DNA of 5,579 nt from Desulfobacula sp. (lineage in GTDB: Bacteria; Desulfobacterota; Desulfobacteria; Desulfobacterales; Desulfobacteraceae): NCBI GenBank assembly GCA_029940245.1, contig JAOZRF010000216.1:1-5579 (forward strand), in the 5' to 3' direction. The notes below the pieces were generated by a model. It made no database searches. It was not told the DNA's origin and was given only the letters and a program-made list of their open reading frames with translations. Each line of letters starts with the position of its first letter. Within the stretch, counting starts at the first letter, position 1. Shown here piece after piece: positions 1 to 5,579 of this stretch. Position numbers and translations under genes: made by a program.

Positions 1-920
1 TTATAGGGCTTTCGCTTATCATTATAGTAAATTCGGATAAGGTATTCACAAATGACACCGGTTGACATTGTTTGACCTGCAACAATACATAAAATAATCC
101 CTAAAATAAATATCGGGCCATAATTCATGATCGTAATAAGCCCTAAAATTTTTCCTATTGCAAGCCATGTCAATATGGTAAGTCCGGGCAAACCAAGTGC
201 AAGGGAAATATAACCGAAAATATGCATCGGACGGTTAAAAAATCTTGAAAAAAACAATACAATAAATAAATCTGACATTACACGGAAAGTACGGCCTAAC
301 CCATATTTTGACTGCCCATGAATCCTTGGTTGAAGTGTAATAGGAATTTCAGTAATTCTATCAGTGAACATATTTGCAAATACAGGTATAAATCGATGCA
401 TTTCTCCGTAAATAAGCATTTCCTTTGCAACTTTCGTACAATACGCCCGGTATGTGGAACCAAAATCTTTCAGTTCAAGATTTGAAAATTTTTTAGCAAT
501 TAAATTTGCAATTTTGGATGGAAATTTCCGTAAAAATGGATCATTTCTTTCAGATCTATAACTGCATACCAGATCATACCCTTCATTGATCTTGTTTAAG
601 AATTTTGGGATATCTTCTGGTTTGTGTTGTAAATCTCCATCCAAAGTGATGCAAATATCGCCGTTTGCATGCTCAACACCGGCTTTGATAGCAATTGTTT
701 GTCCATAATTTCTTCGAAATCGAAGTCCAAATATTCCGGCATCCTTTTCTGCTGCTTCCCGGATTATTTTAAATGTTTTATCCTTGCTCCCATCATCAAC
801 AAGAATAATTTCATATTCAATTTTTTCCTGATTCAAAACATGGGTTAGTCTTTCCAATAAAACTGAGATATTGTCTTCTTCATTATAAACCGGTATTACG
901 ATAGATATTAGATTGTTCAT
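1..920 (-). CDS. Family 2 polyprenyl-phosphate glycosyltransferase (GtrB/ArnC/CsbB type), C-terminus cut by window edge
   Basis: This GT2 enzyme is expected to transfer a sugar from a nucleotide donor to undecaprenyl phosphate on the cytoplasmic face of the inner membrane. I translated 306 codons from the ATG at 920-918; the frame is still open at the left edge. The nucleotide-binding start VIPVYNEE is at residues 8-15 and VDDGS at 41-45. The NYGQ...AGVEHANGD block at 71-88 leads to the DxD metal site DGDLQH at 94-99. KDFGSTYRAY (151-160), GEMHRFIPV (172-180) and HGQSKYG (201-207) are typical of the DPM1/GtrB subgroup. Two membrane helices follow, near 233-257 and 268-290. Family members are about 310-330 residues, so only a few residues are missing. 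The start overlaps the deacetylase stop as ATGA (920-917), with an AGGG ribosome site four to five bases upstream. The next upstream in-frame codons reach TAA at 950-948 without another start. The exact sugar is unknown. Confidence 0.93.
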   Translation of the reverse strand, partial: MNNLISIVIPVYNEEDNISVLLERLTHVLNQEKIEYEIILVDDGSKDKTFKIIREAAEKDAGIFGLRFRRNYGQTIAIKAGVEHANGDICITLDGDLQHKPEDIPKFLNKINEGYDLVCSYRSERNDPFLRKFPSKIANLIAKKFSNLELKDFGSTYRAYCTKVAKEMLIYGEMHRFIPVFANMFTDRITEIPITLQPRIHGQSKYGLGRTFRVMSDLFIVLFFSRFFNRPMHIFGYISLALGLPGLTILTWLAIGKILGLITIMNYGPIFILGIILCIVAGQTMSTGVICEYLIRIYYNDKRKPY

Positions 921-1837
921 AATTCCCTGTATGTTATGAGTTGTGTTTTATTATTTTGTATGATTTCTATAACTTCTTTTGATAATAAAAATTTTAATTC
1001 CTGATTCCTGCTGGTTTCATCCAGAAAATATGTACCAAATTCCTTGGTAAACTGTGGCTTTTGATAATTGAACGGATAGCCAATATGAAACATCCATTCA
1101 ATAGTTTCCGAAACAGGTAAATTTAAAAATATGTTCAACAGATTTATGGAATTTGGATGACAAATTTTGCCACTAACCAAAACACCAAATGTATGTTGGG
1201 GATATATAAATTGTTGCCAATATTTTAAGAGTTTTCTTGATCTATATTCAAGTAAACATAATTTTAATCTCTGATTAATGGTTCCATCCACTTTAATTCC
1301 CTCAGATAAGCAGTAATGGATCATTTCTGTTTCATTAATTAACCTGACTTTATGAATATCAAATTCACCTTTTAACCTTTTAACCGCCCGGGCTGCTTCT
1401 GGTAAAAGAATATGTGTATGTTTTTCACCATCAAAATGGGTTGGTTTAAGTCCATTTTCAATCATAAACAATACTTGTTGCCGGTATTCATCATAAATAT
1501 GCTGTTCCGATATCAACCCCATACAGGATCTTAACAACAGCGTGTATATAGAGTTAAAAAAACAGCCATCTTTATCAACTATAGATGGTATTTTATCAGG
1601 GTTTGATAAAGGCCTTCCACGAAGAATATTCAAATGTATTCCCACACCCAATTCAGGATATTTTAAGGCACCCATGATGGCCTCTTCTGATGCCATCCCA
1701 TTTGTCATTAGACTTGCACTGGTTAAAACACCTGCTTTGGCTGTATCAAAAATAGCCTGATTAACCGATTGATTTAATCCAAAATCATCTGAATGTATAA
1801 TCAATCGGCTGATATTTTTATTAGATTTTTTTTCCAT
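917..1837 (-). CDS. YdjC/ChbG/HpnK-family carbohydrate deacetylase
   Basis: The 306-residue protein is a metal-dependent carbohydrate deacetylase of the YdjC superfamily. That family includes ChbG (chitooligosaccharides), HpnK (hopanoid sugars) and Francisella NaxD (undecaprenyl-phosphate N-acetylgalactosamine). HSDDFG at residues 15-20 supplies the paired Asp, GVGIHLN has the first metal His at 68, and HFDGEKHTH at 134-142 holds the second His region. HIGYP at 251-255 stands where the family usually has HPGY. No signal peptide or membrane helix is visible, so it should act in the cytoplasm. The ATG at 1837-1835 is the first codon that keeps the whole N-terminal SDDFG strand. It lies inside the 3' end of the upstream gene (17-base overlap) with only a weak AGG 13 bases upstream, which suggests translational coupling. 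The stop overlaps the GT2 start by four bases. With a GT2 enzyme and a GT-C-like protein on either side, a lipid-linked N-acetyl sugar is the most likely substrate; hopanoid or oligosaccharide substrates remain possible. Confidence 0.92.
   Translation of the reverse strand: MEKKSNKNISRLIIHSDDFGLNQSVNQAIFDTAKAGVLTSASLMTNGMASEEAIMGALKYPELGVGIHLNILRGRPLSNPDKIPSIVDKDGCFFNSIYTLLLRSCMGLISEQHIYDEYRQQVLFMIENGLKPTHFDGEKHTHILLPEAARAVKRLKGEFDIHKVRLINETEMIHYCLSEGIKVDGTINQRLKLCLLEYRSRKLLKYWQQFIYPQHTFGVLVSGKICHPNSINLLNIFLNLPVSETIEWMFHIGYPFNYQKPQFTKEFGTYFLDETSRNQELKFLLSKEVIEIIQNNKTQLITYREL
1821..1837 (-). other. Overlap of the GT-C-like gene and the deacetylase gene, containing an A8 run
   Basis: The 17 bases are shared by the last five codons plus stop of the membrane protein (TAT GGA AAA AAA ATC TAA) and the first codons of the deacetylase (ATG GAA AAA AAA TCT). 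Eight consecutive A on the minus strand (1833-1826) sit in both frames. Reinitiation by ribosomes finishing the upstream gene is the likely function, since the downstream gene has only a weak ribosome site. Loss of one A in the transcript would join the two frames. Confidence 0.7.
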
Positions 1838-4739
1838 ATAATTTTATGGGCCTGGTCCACCTATATACGTTTAGCTCAGTATCATTTTTTTTCCCGGGCT
1901 TACTTGTTGTGGTTGTCCTGGGAAGTCGCCTGTTTATAGTATCATTGCCTGTTATCAGACGTAATCGATAATAATAGGGCCCTGGATTTTTAAAAACATT
2001 ACGGATCCTGGTATGATTACCTGCTATTATTTTGGATTTAATAATATTCTTAAATTCTGAGTCCTCTGCAATCTGTAAATAAAATTTTTGTTCACTGTTT
2101 GAAACCCCGACAACATAATTCCAATAAAAATCACAGGAGTCCCCTTCAATATTTGTTCCAGAATAGGGAAGTATTGTTACGGGTACTTTAAAATATCCTT
2201 CCATCATGGTTTGATATGTGAAAACAAGGATAAACAATCCGCAAATACCTGATGGAATATAATGAATTCTTTTTCTGAACAGTGATGTTGTTTGCTTTTT
2301 TTCTTGAGCAATTGTTATTGTGTTATCTGGAAATAGAGCTTTTCTTTTTTGTTTCCAGGTAAAAACTATTATAATTGCACACGCTAACCAAAAAAGACTT
2401 GAACCCAGCCACCATAAATTCGGGCCAGTATAATACCATTTAAGCAGATGATTTCCACGGGGAAGTATAATCATTTGTAACCCAGGAGATATTCGATAAA
2501 CAGGTATTTTTTTACCGTCTATTTCTGCTCGCCATCCCCTATAATAGGTACGTTTAAACAGTAATGGATGTGAATCTTCTTCAATATTAACACGATAAGA
2601 TTCAGATTTTCGACTTTTTTCCAGGACTTCATAATTAAATGAATGCAAATTAATACTTTTTTCATCTTGAAGATTGTTTTTTATTCCCAGTTCATCTTTT
2701 AATTGTTTGATCGGTTTGGGTAAAAGAGTGTTGCTTTTTACAATTCTGATATCTTTTAATAATTTGGGAATATGGAAATCATCGGATCGAATGATTAATT
2801 TTACAAACGGCTTGATTTTATTGATATCATTACTTTTTAAACTGGAATGGGTAAAATTTACAATCCATGGTAAATTTGGATCACCACCTTTAAATATTTT
2901 CAGCCATTGTTCCATCAGTTGTTGCCATGATTTTTCAGAACCCACAAATCCAACAAATGATAGCGGCAAAGAATCTATCTCACCAAATTCCCCTTTAACC
3001 CGCACCAGTTCCCAGTATTTATCCTCAAATATCGAATCAATATTTTCATGCCAAATCATTTTAATTTTTCTATGGTATGGGCTATTTACAACATAACGAA
3101 TATTAAATAATTGTTGAAGATTATAATTATCTCTGACATCTGTACGAAATTTATTCAATAAAAGATCATATACCCCTCCAACCATTTCAAAACCACTTAT
3201 GATTACTTGTCCGTCCACCATAAGTGGGAGTAGATTATATATCACGCTGTCATCATGACTTAACGGAAAAGCCGCTATATTCCCTATGTCTTTTGATTCT
3301 TTCAATTTTTCTACAATCGGATTGAAATGGCGCCATTGGACAAACGTATCTGGGTTAATGACCAATTCTCCATTTTGGGTATTAATATTTCTAATATCAA
3401 TTAATTTCATTCCTGTTCTTGTTCGTTCATAAATTGCAGAACCATATGAAAAAACAAAAAAGAGGATAAATAAACTGACCATCATGTATTTTATACGGGT
3501 GTTGGTGAATCTGGAGCTTTGTTGAAATAACCAGTCACATGCGATCCCGCCAAGCATGATAACTACCCATTCCAATAGAAAAATAGCATGGATATTCTGA
3601 AATTTTTTTGCAAACGGAATAATATCCAATACGGGAAAATCATCAGGGCCAATAAAAAGCACCATGGCGAAGAAAAAACATAGGCTTAGAAATCCACGTA
3701 TGGAAGATTTGGATTTTATGATGACAATCAATAGGCCAATGAATGAAAATAAAGTGATGACAGGAAATCGAAACCATGTACTATTGCTTAGCCAGCCGAA
3801 TTCATTTCCTTTGACCCAGGTGATACCCCCAAAAGGACCTGCAAACCGTGTTGTATCAAAAATACCCCCAAGGAAAAATTGACGGAGTGTTTCTGAAGTC
3901 GTACATACCACCACATCAAATGCTTTACGTAAAGTCAGATAGGGATCAATTACTTGTGTTTCCGGTGAAAACATAAAGGGAAGCAACCAGAAGCTTAAGA
4001 AAAATAATGCAGGAATAGACCACAGCATACATTGTGATATCCCTTTTTGCCAATCCCAATCACTCTCCTGGGTTATTAACGCAATAATCATAAATGGGGA
4101 TATTAAAACAAAAGTATAGGCAATATAAGGATGCGTAACAAACATGAAAGGAAAAGATACAGCAAATAAAAGGCCACAGTCTCCATTTTTCATCAATCGC
4201 CATAAAGAACCCACTGCAATCGGGAAAATCAAAATTGCAAAGAGTTGTTTATGAATACCCAAATATTGATATGCATCAATACTATGTCCCCATAAACTAA
4301 TGGAAAGCGGTGATAGTAATCCAGCAAAAAGTGAAGCACCAAATCCAAGTCCTAATAATCTGCCGCAAATAAAAATCGAAAGGGGGAAAAGGCAAAACCC
4401 AAATGCAACAGCAACTTTTAGTGATTCTTCAATGGTTAGACCGGTAAAAAAATGGATGATATTTGTTATGATATAAAATCCTGGAGGGCGCATCATAAAA
4501 ATAGGGGCTCCAGTGGCATAAAGTTTACTCCAGCCTAAAACCCTGCCTTCCTCACCCCAGATTTTTTTGAGTTCATTGGAAAAAGCCACATGTATGTGGT
4601 CATCCCCTGCGTTGAGATACCCGGGATTGAATGTTCCGTGGTGAATTGAAAAAGCCCATATAATGATGCCAAAAAGTAATAACAGACATAAAATTCTTTG
4701 AATTTTCTTAGATCTTATCAGTCTTGATATTACATTCAT
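1821..4739 (-). CDS. Large GT-C/YfhO-like membrane glycosyltransferase candidate with C-terminal Fn3-like domain
   Basis: This 972-residue polytopic inner-membrane protein probably transfers a sugar from a polyprenyl-phosphate carrier on the periplasmic side. About a dozen hydrophobic segments lie between residues 14 and 434. The first loop contains GDDHIH (45-50), where GT-C enzymes keep catalytic acidic residues, and GAPIFMMRPPGFY (77-89) resembles the 'G-P-x-x-PP/L-Y' loop of these proteins. A long extracytoplasmic region (about 435-770) includes LFNIRYVVN (544-552). It ends with the YfhO-like beta module: YYRGWRAEIDGKKIPVY (732-748), then LPRGNHLLKWYY (759-770) and a helix at 774-794. A basic cytoplasmic loop (KQKRK 796-800, FRKR 821-824), another helix (829-845) and a Fn3-like domain follow (about 850-932; FYLQIAEDSEF 886-896, YYYRLRL 922-928). 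A Thr/Lys-rich stretch (941-953) precedes the last strand. The ATG at 4739-4737 has AAGG ten bases upstream. It is the first gene of the three-gene unit. Transferase activity and acceptor are inferred. Confidence 0.85.
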   Translation of the reverse strand: MNVISRLIRSKKIQRILCLLLLFGIIIWAFSIHHGTFNPGYLNAGDDHIHVAFSNELKKIWGEEGRVLGWSKLYATGAPIFMMRPPGFYIITNIIHFFTGLTIEESLKVAVAFGFCLFPLSIFICGRLLGLGFGASLFAGLLSPLSISLWGHSIDAYQYLGIHKQLFAILIFPIAVGSLWRLMKNGDCGLLFAVSFPFMFVTHPYIAYTFVLISPFMIIALITQESDWDWQKGISQCMLWSIPALFFLSFWLLPFMFSPETQVIDPYLTLRKAFDVVVCTTSETLRQFFLGGIFDTTRFAGPFGGITWVKGNEFGWLSNSTWFRFPVITLFSFIGLLIVIIKSKSSIRGFLSLCFFFAMVLFIGPDDFPVLDIIPFAKKFQNIHAIFLLEWVVIMLGGIACDWLFQQSSRFTNTRIKYMMVSLFILFFVFSYGSAIYERTRTGMKLIDIRNINTQNGELVINPDTFVQWRHFNPIVEKLKESKDIGNIAAFPLSHDDSVIYNLLPLMVDGQVIISGFEMVGGVYDLLLNKFRTDVRDNYNLQQLFNIRYVVNSPYHRKIKMIWHENIDSIFEDKYWELVRVKGEFGEIDSLPLSFVGFVGSEKSWQQLMEQWLKIFKGGDPNLPWIVNFTHSSLKSNDINKIKPFVKLIIRSDDFHIPKLLKDIRIVKSNTLLPKPIKQLKDELGIKNNLQDEKSINLHSFNYEVLEKSRKSESYRVNIEEDSHPLLFKRTYYRGWRAEIDGKKIPVYRISPGLQMIILPRGNHLLKWYYTGPNLWWLGSSLFWLACAIIIVFTWKQKRKALFPDNTITIAQEKKQTTSLFRKRIHYIPSGICGLFILVFTYQTMMEGYFKVPVTILPYSGTNIEGDSCDFYWNYVVGVSNSEQKFYLQIAEDSEFKNIIKSKIIAGNHTRIRNVFKNPGPYYYRLRLITGNDTINRRLPRTTTTSKPGKKNDTELNVYRWTRPIKLYGKKI

Positions 4740-4756
4740 ATATATTAAGCCTTAAT
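4740..4756 (-). promoter_or_regulatory. Weak ribosome site inside a perfect 13-base palindrome
   Basis: The minus strand reads ATTAAGGCTTAAT at 4756-4744, a palindrome with one central base. The only Shine-Dalgarno-like string, AAGG (4753-4750), lies within it, ten bases before the ATG at 4739. Pairing of the arms (ATTAA/TTAAT) would be weak. The palindrome could equally be a dimeric protein site or chance in A/T-rich DNA. Confidence 0.35.
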
Positions 4757-4829
4757 AACTTAAATCCCTATAAATGATTTGTACATTAAAAAAATCCTAA
4801 TAAACAAAGACACCTTTATAGAAATAATA

Positions 4830-4860
4830 ATTATACAATGCAAGTAAAAATTTAGATAAA
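4830..4860 (-). promoter_or_regulatory. Putative promoter of the three-gene glycan operon
   Basis: A perfect TATAAT hexamer reads on the minus strand at 4835-4830, just beyond the T-run of the terminator. No good -35 hexamer lies 16-18 bases upstream (TTATCT, TATCTA or ATCTAA only), so recognition would rest on the -10 element and the very A/T-rich surroundings. A start near 4823 would give a leader of about 80 bases before the ATG at 4739. The position between a terminator and the first gene supports it, but in DNA this A/T-rich a TATAAT can occur by chance. Confidence 0.35.
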
Positions 4861-4907
4861 AAAGGCATCCTCCTTAATCTTTTACGAACAAGAAGAATGC
4901 CTTTTTT
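4858..4907 (-). terminator. Rho-independent terminator after the surface-protein gene (symmetrical, could work both ways)
   Basis: On the minus strand a hairpin pairs 4901-4890 with 4875-4864: twelve positions with two internal mismatches (4869/4896 and 4872/4893) and a 14-base loop. The G-C-rich base GGCAT/ATGCC lies next to a run of six T (4863-4858) on the minus strand. The opposite side is flanked by eight T on the plus strand (4902-4909), so the A/T runs also pair and the element could stop transcription from either direction. It starts about 85 bases after the stop of the surface-protein gene and ends upstream of the putative promoter of the glycan genes, which separates the two transcription units. 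Confidence 0.8.
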
Positions 4908-4933
4908 TTGCACTAAAATTTTCTACATAAAAA

Positions 4934-4987
4934 CTGTGAATTAAATCCAAGAATTCATAAAAACCTGCGTAATCTGTGGATTAAATC
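4934..4987. repeat. Two 14-base direct repeats spaced 40 bases apart
   Basis: On the plus strand CTGTGAATTAAATC (4934-4947) recurs as CTGTGGATTAAATC (4974-4987), 13 of 14 bases identical. The second copy overlaps the TGA stop of the surface-protein gene by two bases, so part of the repeat is coding. Between them lies ACCTGCGTAATCTGTGG (4963-4979). Strings of this 'CTGCGTAATCTGTGGATT' style look like dispersed intergenic repeats I associate with several Gram-negative genomes; that recollection is not verified here. No transposase or inverted termini are seen. Confidence 0.45.
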
Positions 4988-5576
4988 AGGACATAATTTC
5001 ACGTTTTCGTTTTAAGTAATACCGTATACAGCCAAAACCCAGCACCATTGCCATCAATCCGATCATCAGGCCAACGCGGGATCCGCTGTTGGAATCAAAA
5101 TTCGCAGTATTGATAAAACAGGTACTGCTATCATCACCAGCAGCAGCAGCAGGGGTAATAACCGGAAGAGTCGAGCTGGCTAGATAACTGGACATGTGGT
5201 CCATCAGAACCACAACAGTATATGTTGTTTGCCCGACTGCAGGGGTATCTGCCTGGGTTGCAGTGATGGTTCCGCCTTGTGCAATAGTCACGTCCTCGCC
5301 ACCGATTGATTCCGTTCCGTCTATACCTGCAAGTTCAGGATCTGCGTTATCAGGCAAATAATAGATTTTAAAGGCCGGAGCATCTGAAGCTCTAACAATA
5401 GTCAAGGTCACCAGCATGGGCTTGTCCAACACCAGTTTGACTGCGCTGCCCATTGAGAAAGCAACCAAGTCTGCATCGTCCTGCCAGACAGTGTCATACT
5501 TTGCCTTTTGCGCAGTAGTCAAAGTCTCCACCTTCGGGGGCTTAATGAGCCCAGTGTAAGCAGTGCCGTCTTCCAA
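4986..5576 (-). CDS. 3' part of a surface/secreted protein with Cys-Phe-Ile box and C-terminal membrane anchor; 5' end missing or broken
   Basis: The frame encodes 196 residues ending at TGA (4988-4986). I do not recognise a named family. Residues 1-134 are Thr/Ala/Asp/Val-rich and look like extracellular beta-sandwich material: VKLVLDKPMLVTLTIVRAS (46-64), FKIYYLPDN (69-77) and TTYTVVVLMDHMSSYLAS (117-134). The last pattern resembles the 'threat-His-phi-Ser' strand that precedes anchor signals in many deltaproteobacterial surface proteins. A Pro/Ala linker (139-147) leads to SSTCFINTANF (150-160), a hydrophobic helix (about 167-186) and the basic tail RYYLKRKRE (185-193), a C-terminal sorting-signal layout. 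The first available start is TTG at 5576-5574, directly after an in-frame TAA at 5579-5577. No signal peptide precedes the exported-looking region. Either the gene starts elsewhere and was broken by a nonsense or frameshift change near 5577, or this is a fragment. Internal ATG codons such as residue 42 lack a ribosome site. Its G+C is visibly higher than that of the downstream operon. Confidence 0.6.
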   Translation of the reverse strand: MEDGTAYTGLIKPPKVETLTTAQKAKYDTVWQDDADLVAFSMGSAVKLVLDKPMLVTLTIVRASDAPAFKIYYLPDNADPELAGIDGTESIGGEDVTIAQGGTITATQADTPAVGQTTYTVVVLMDHMSSYLASSTLPVITPAAAAGDDSSTCFINTANFDSNSGSRVGLMIGLMAMVLGFGCIRYYLKRKREIMS

Positions 5577-5579
5577 TTA

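Noticed and set aside
1542..1760. Plus-strand open frame of 72 codons
   Set aside because: It lies entirely antisense to the conserved N-terminal half of the deacetylase and its translation shows no family features.
2763..2796. LIIRSDDF in the membrane protein (residues 648-655), almost the same as LIIHSDDF of the deacetylase
   Set aside because: The codons differ between the two sites and none of the later deacetylase motifs (GIHLN, HTH) follow, so this is most likely chance rather than duplication.
2674..3096. Plus-strand open frame of 140 codons
   Set aside because: It is antisense to the extracytoplasmic region of the membrane protein. Its Phe/Leu/Ser-rich translation is what the complement of A/T-rich coding sequence gives.
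3664..3882. Plus-strand open frame of 72 codons
   Set aside because: It is antisense to membrane helices of the large gene and lacks a ribosome site or recognisable motif.
4797..4868. Small minus-strand reading frame of 23 codons starting with ATG directly after AAGGAGG
   Set aside because: The Shine-Dalgarno-like string has no spacing to the ATG and both belong to the descending arm of the terminator hairpin. The predicted peptide is just A/T-rich hydrophobic sequence.
4740..4985. Possible riboswitch or small RNA in the intergenic segment
   Set aside because: Apart from the terminator hairpin no stable structured region could be found. The remaining leader is A/T-rich and unstructured by eye.

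Overview
The window is a slice of a bacterial chromosome read entirely from the minus strand. Four protein-coding regions are supported. From right to left, in the direction of transcription, they are: the 3' end of a surface or secreted protein with a C-terminal membrane anchor (4986-5576); a 246-base intergenic segment holding a terminator, a short direct repeat and a probable promoter; and a tightly overlapping three-gene run. That run consists of a large GT-C/YfhO-like membrane protein (1821-4739), a YdjC/ChbG/HpnK-type carbohydrate deacetylase (917-1837) and a family 2 polyprenyl-phosphate glycosyltransferase (920 running off the left edge). No RNA genes, CRISPR arrays, transposases or plus-strand genes were found.

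The three left-hand genes overlap by 17 and 4 bases, so they form one transcriptional and probably translationally coupled unit. Their combination makes biochemical sense. A two-TM GT2 enzyme of the ArnC/GtrB/CsbB type loads a sugar on undecaprenyl phosphate at the inner face of the membrane. A YdjC-family enzyme could remove an N-acetyl group from that sugar. A multi-spanning GT-C-type enzyme would then transfer it to an acceptor on the outer face. This is the logic of FlmF2-NaxD-FlmK in Francisella (galactosamine on lipid A) and of ArnC-ArnD-ArnT. Here, however, the last component is a YfhO-like protein, a family that partners with a GT2 enzyme (CsbB) in lipoteichoic acid glycosylation of Gram-positive bacteria, and it carries an extra C-terminal fibronectin-III-like domain. 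The pathway assignment is inference; the family assignments of the GT2 and deacetylase genes are strong.

The right-hand gene differs in character: about 52% G+C in sampled lines, against roughly 22-37% in sampled lines of the operon. It ends in a Cys-Phe-Ile box, a hydrophobic helix and a basic tail. This tail style, together with the low-G+C glycan genes, suggests a Gram-negative bacterium of the Desulfobacterota (Desulfobacterales-like). That is a tentative reading from protein style, not from a marker gene. An in-frame stop codon directly abuts its first visible codon and no signal peptide is present, so the visible reading frame may be the 3' remnant of a broken gene.
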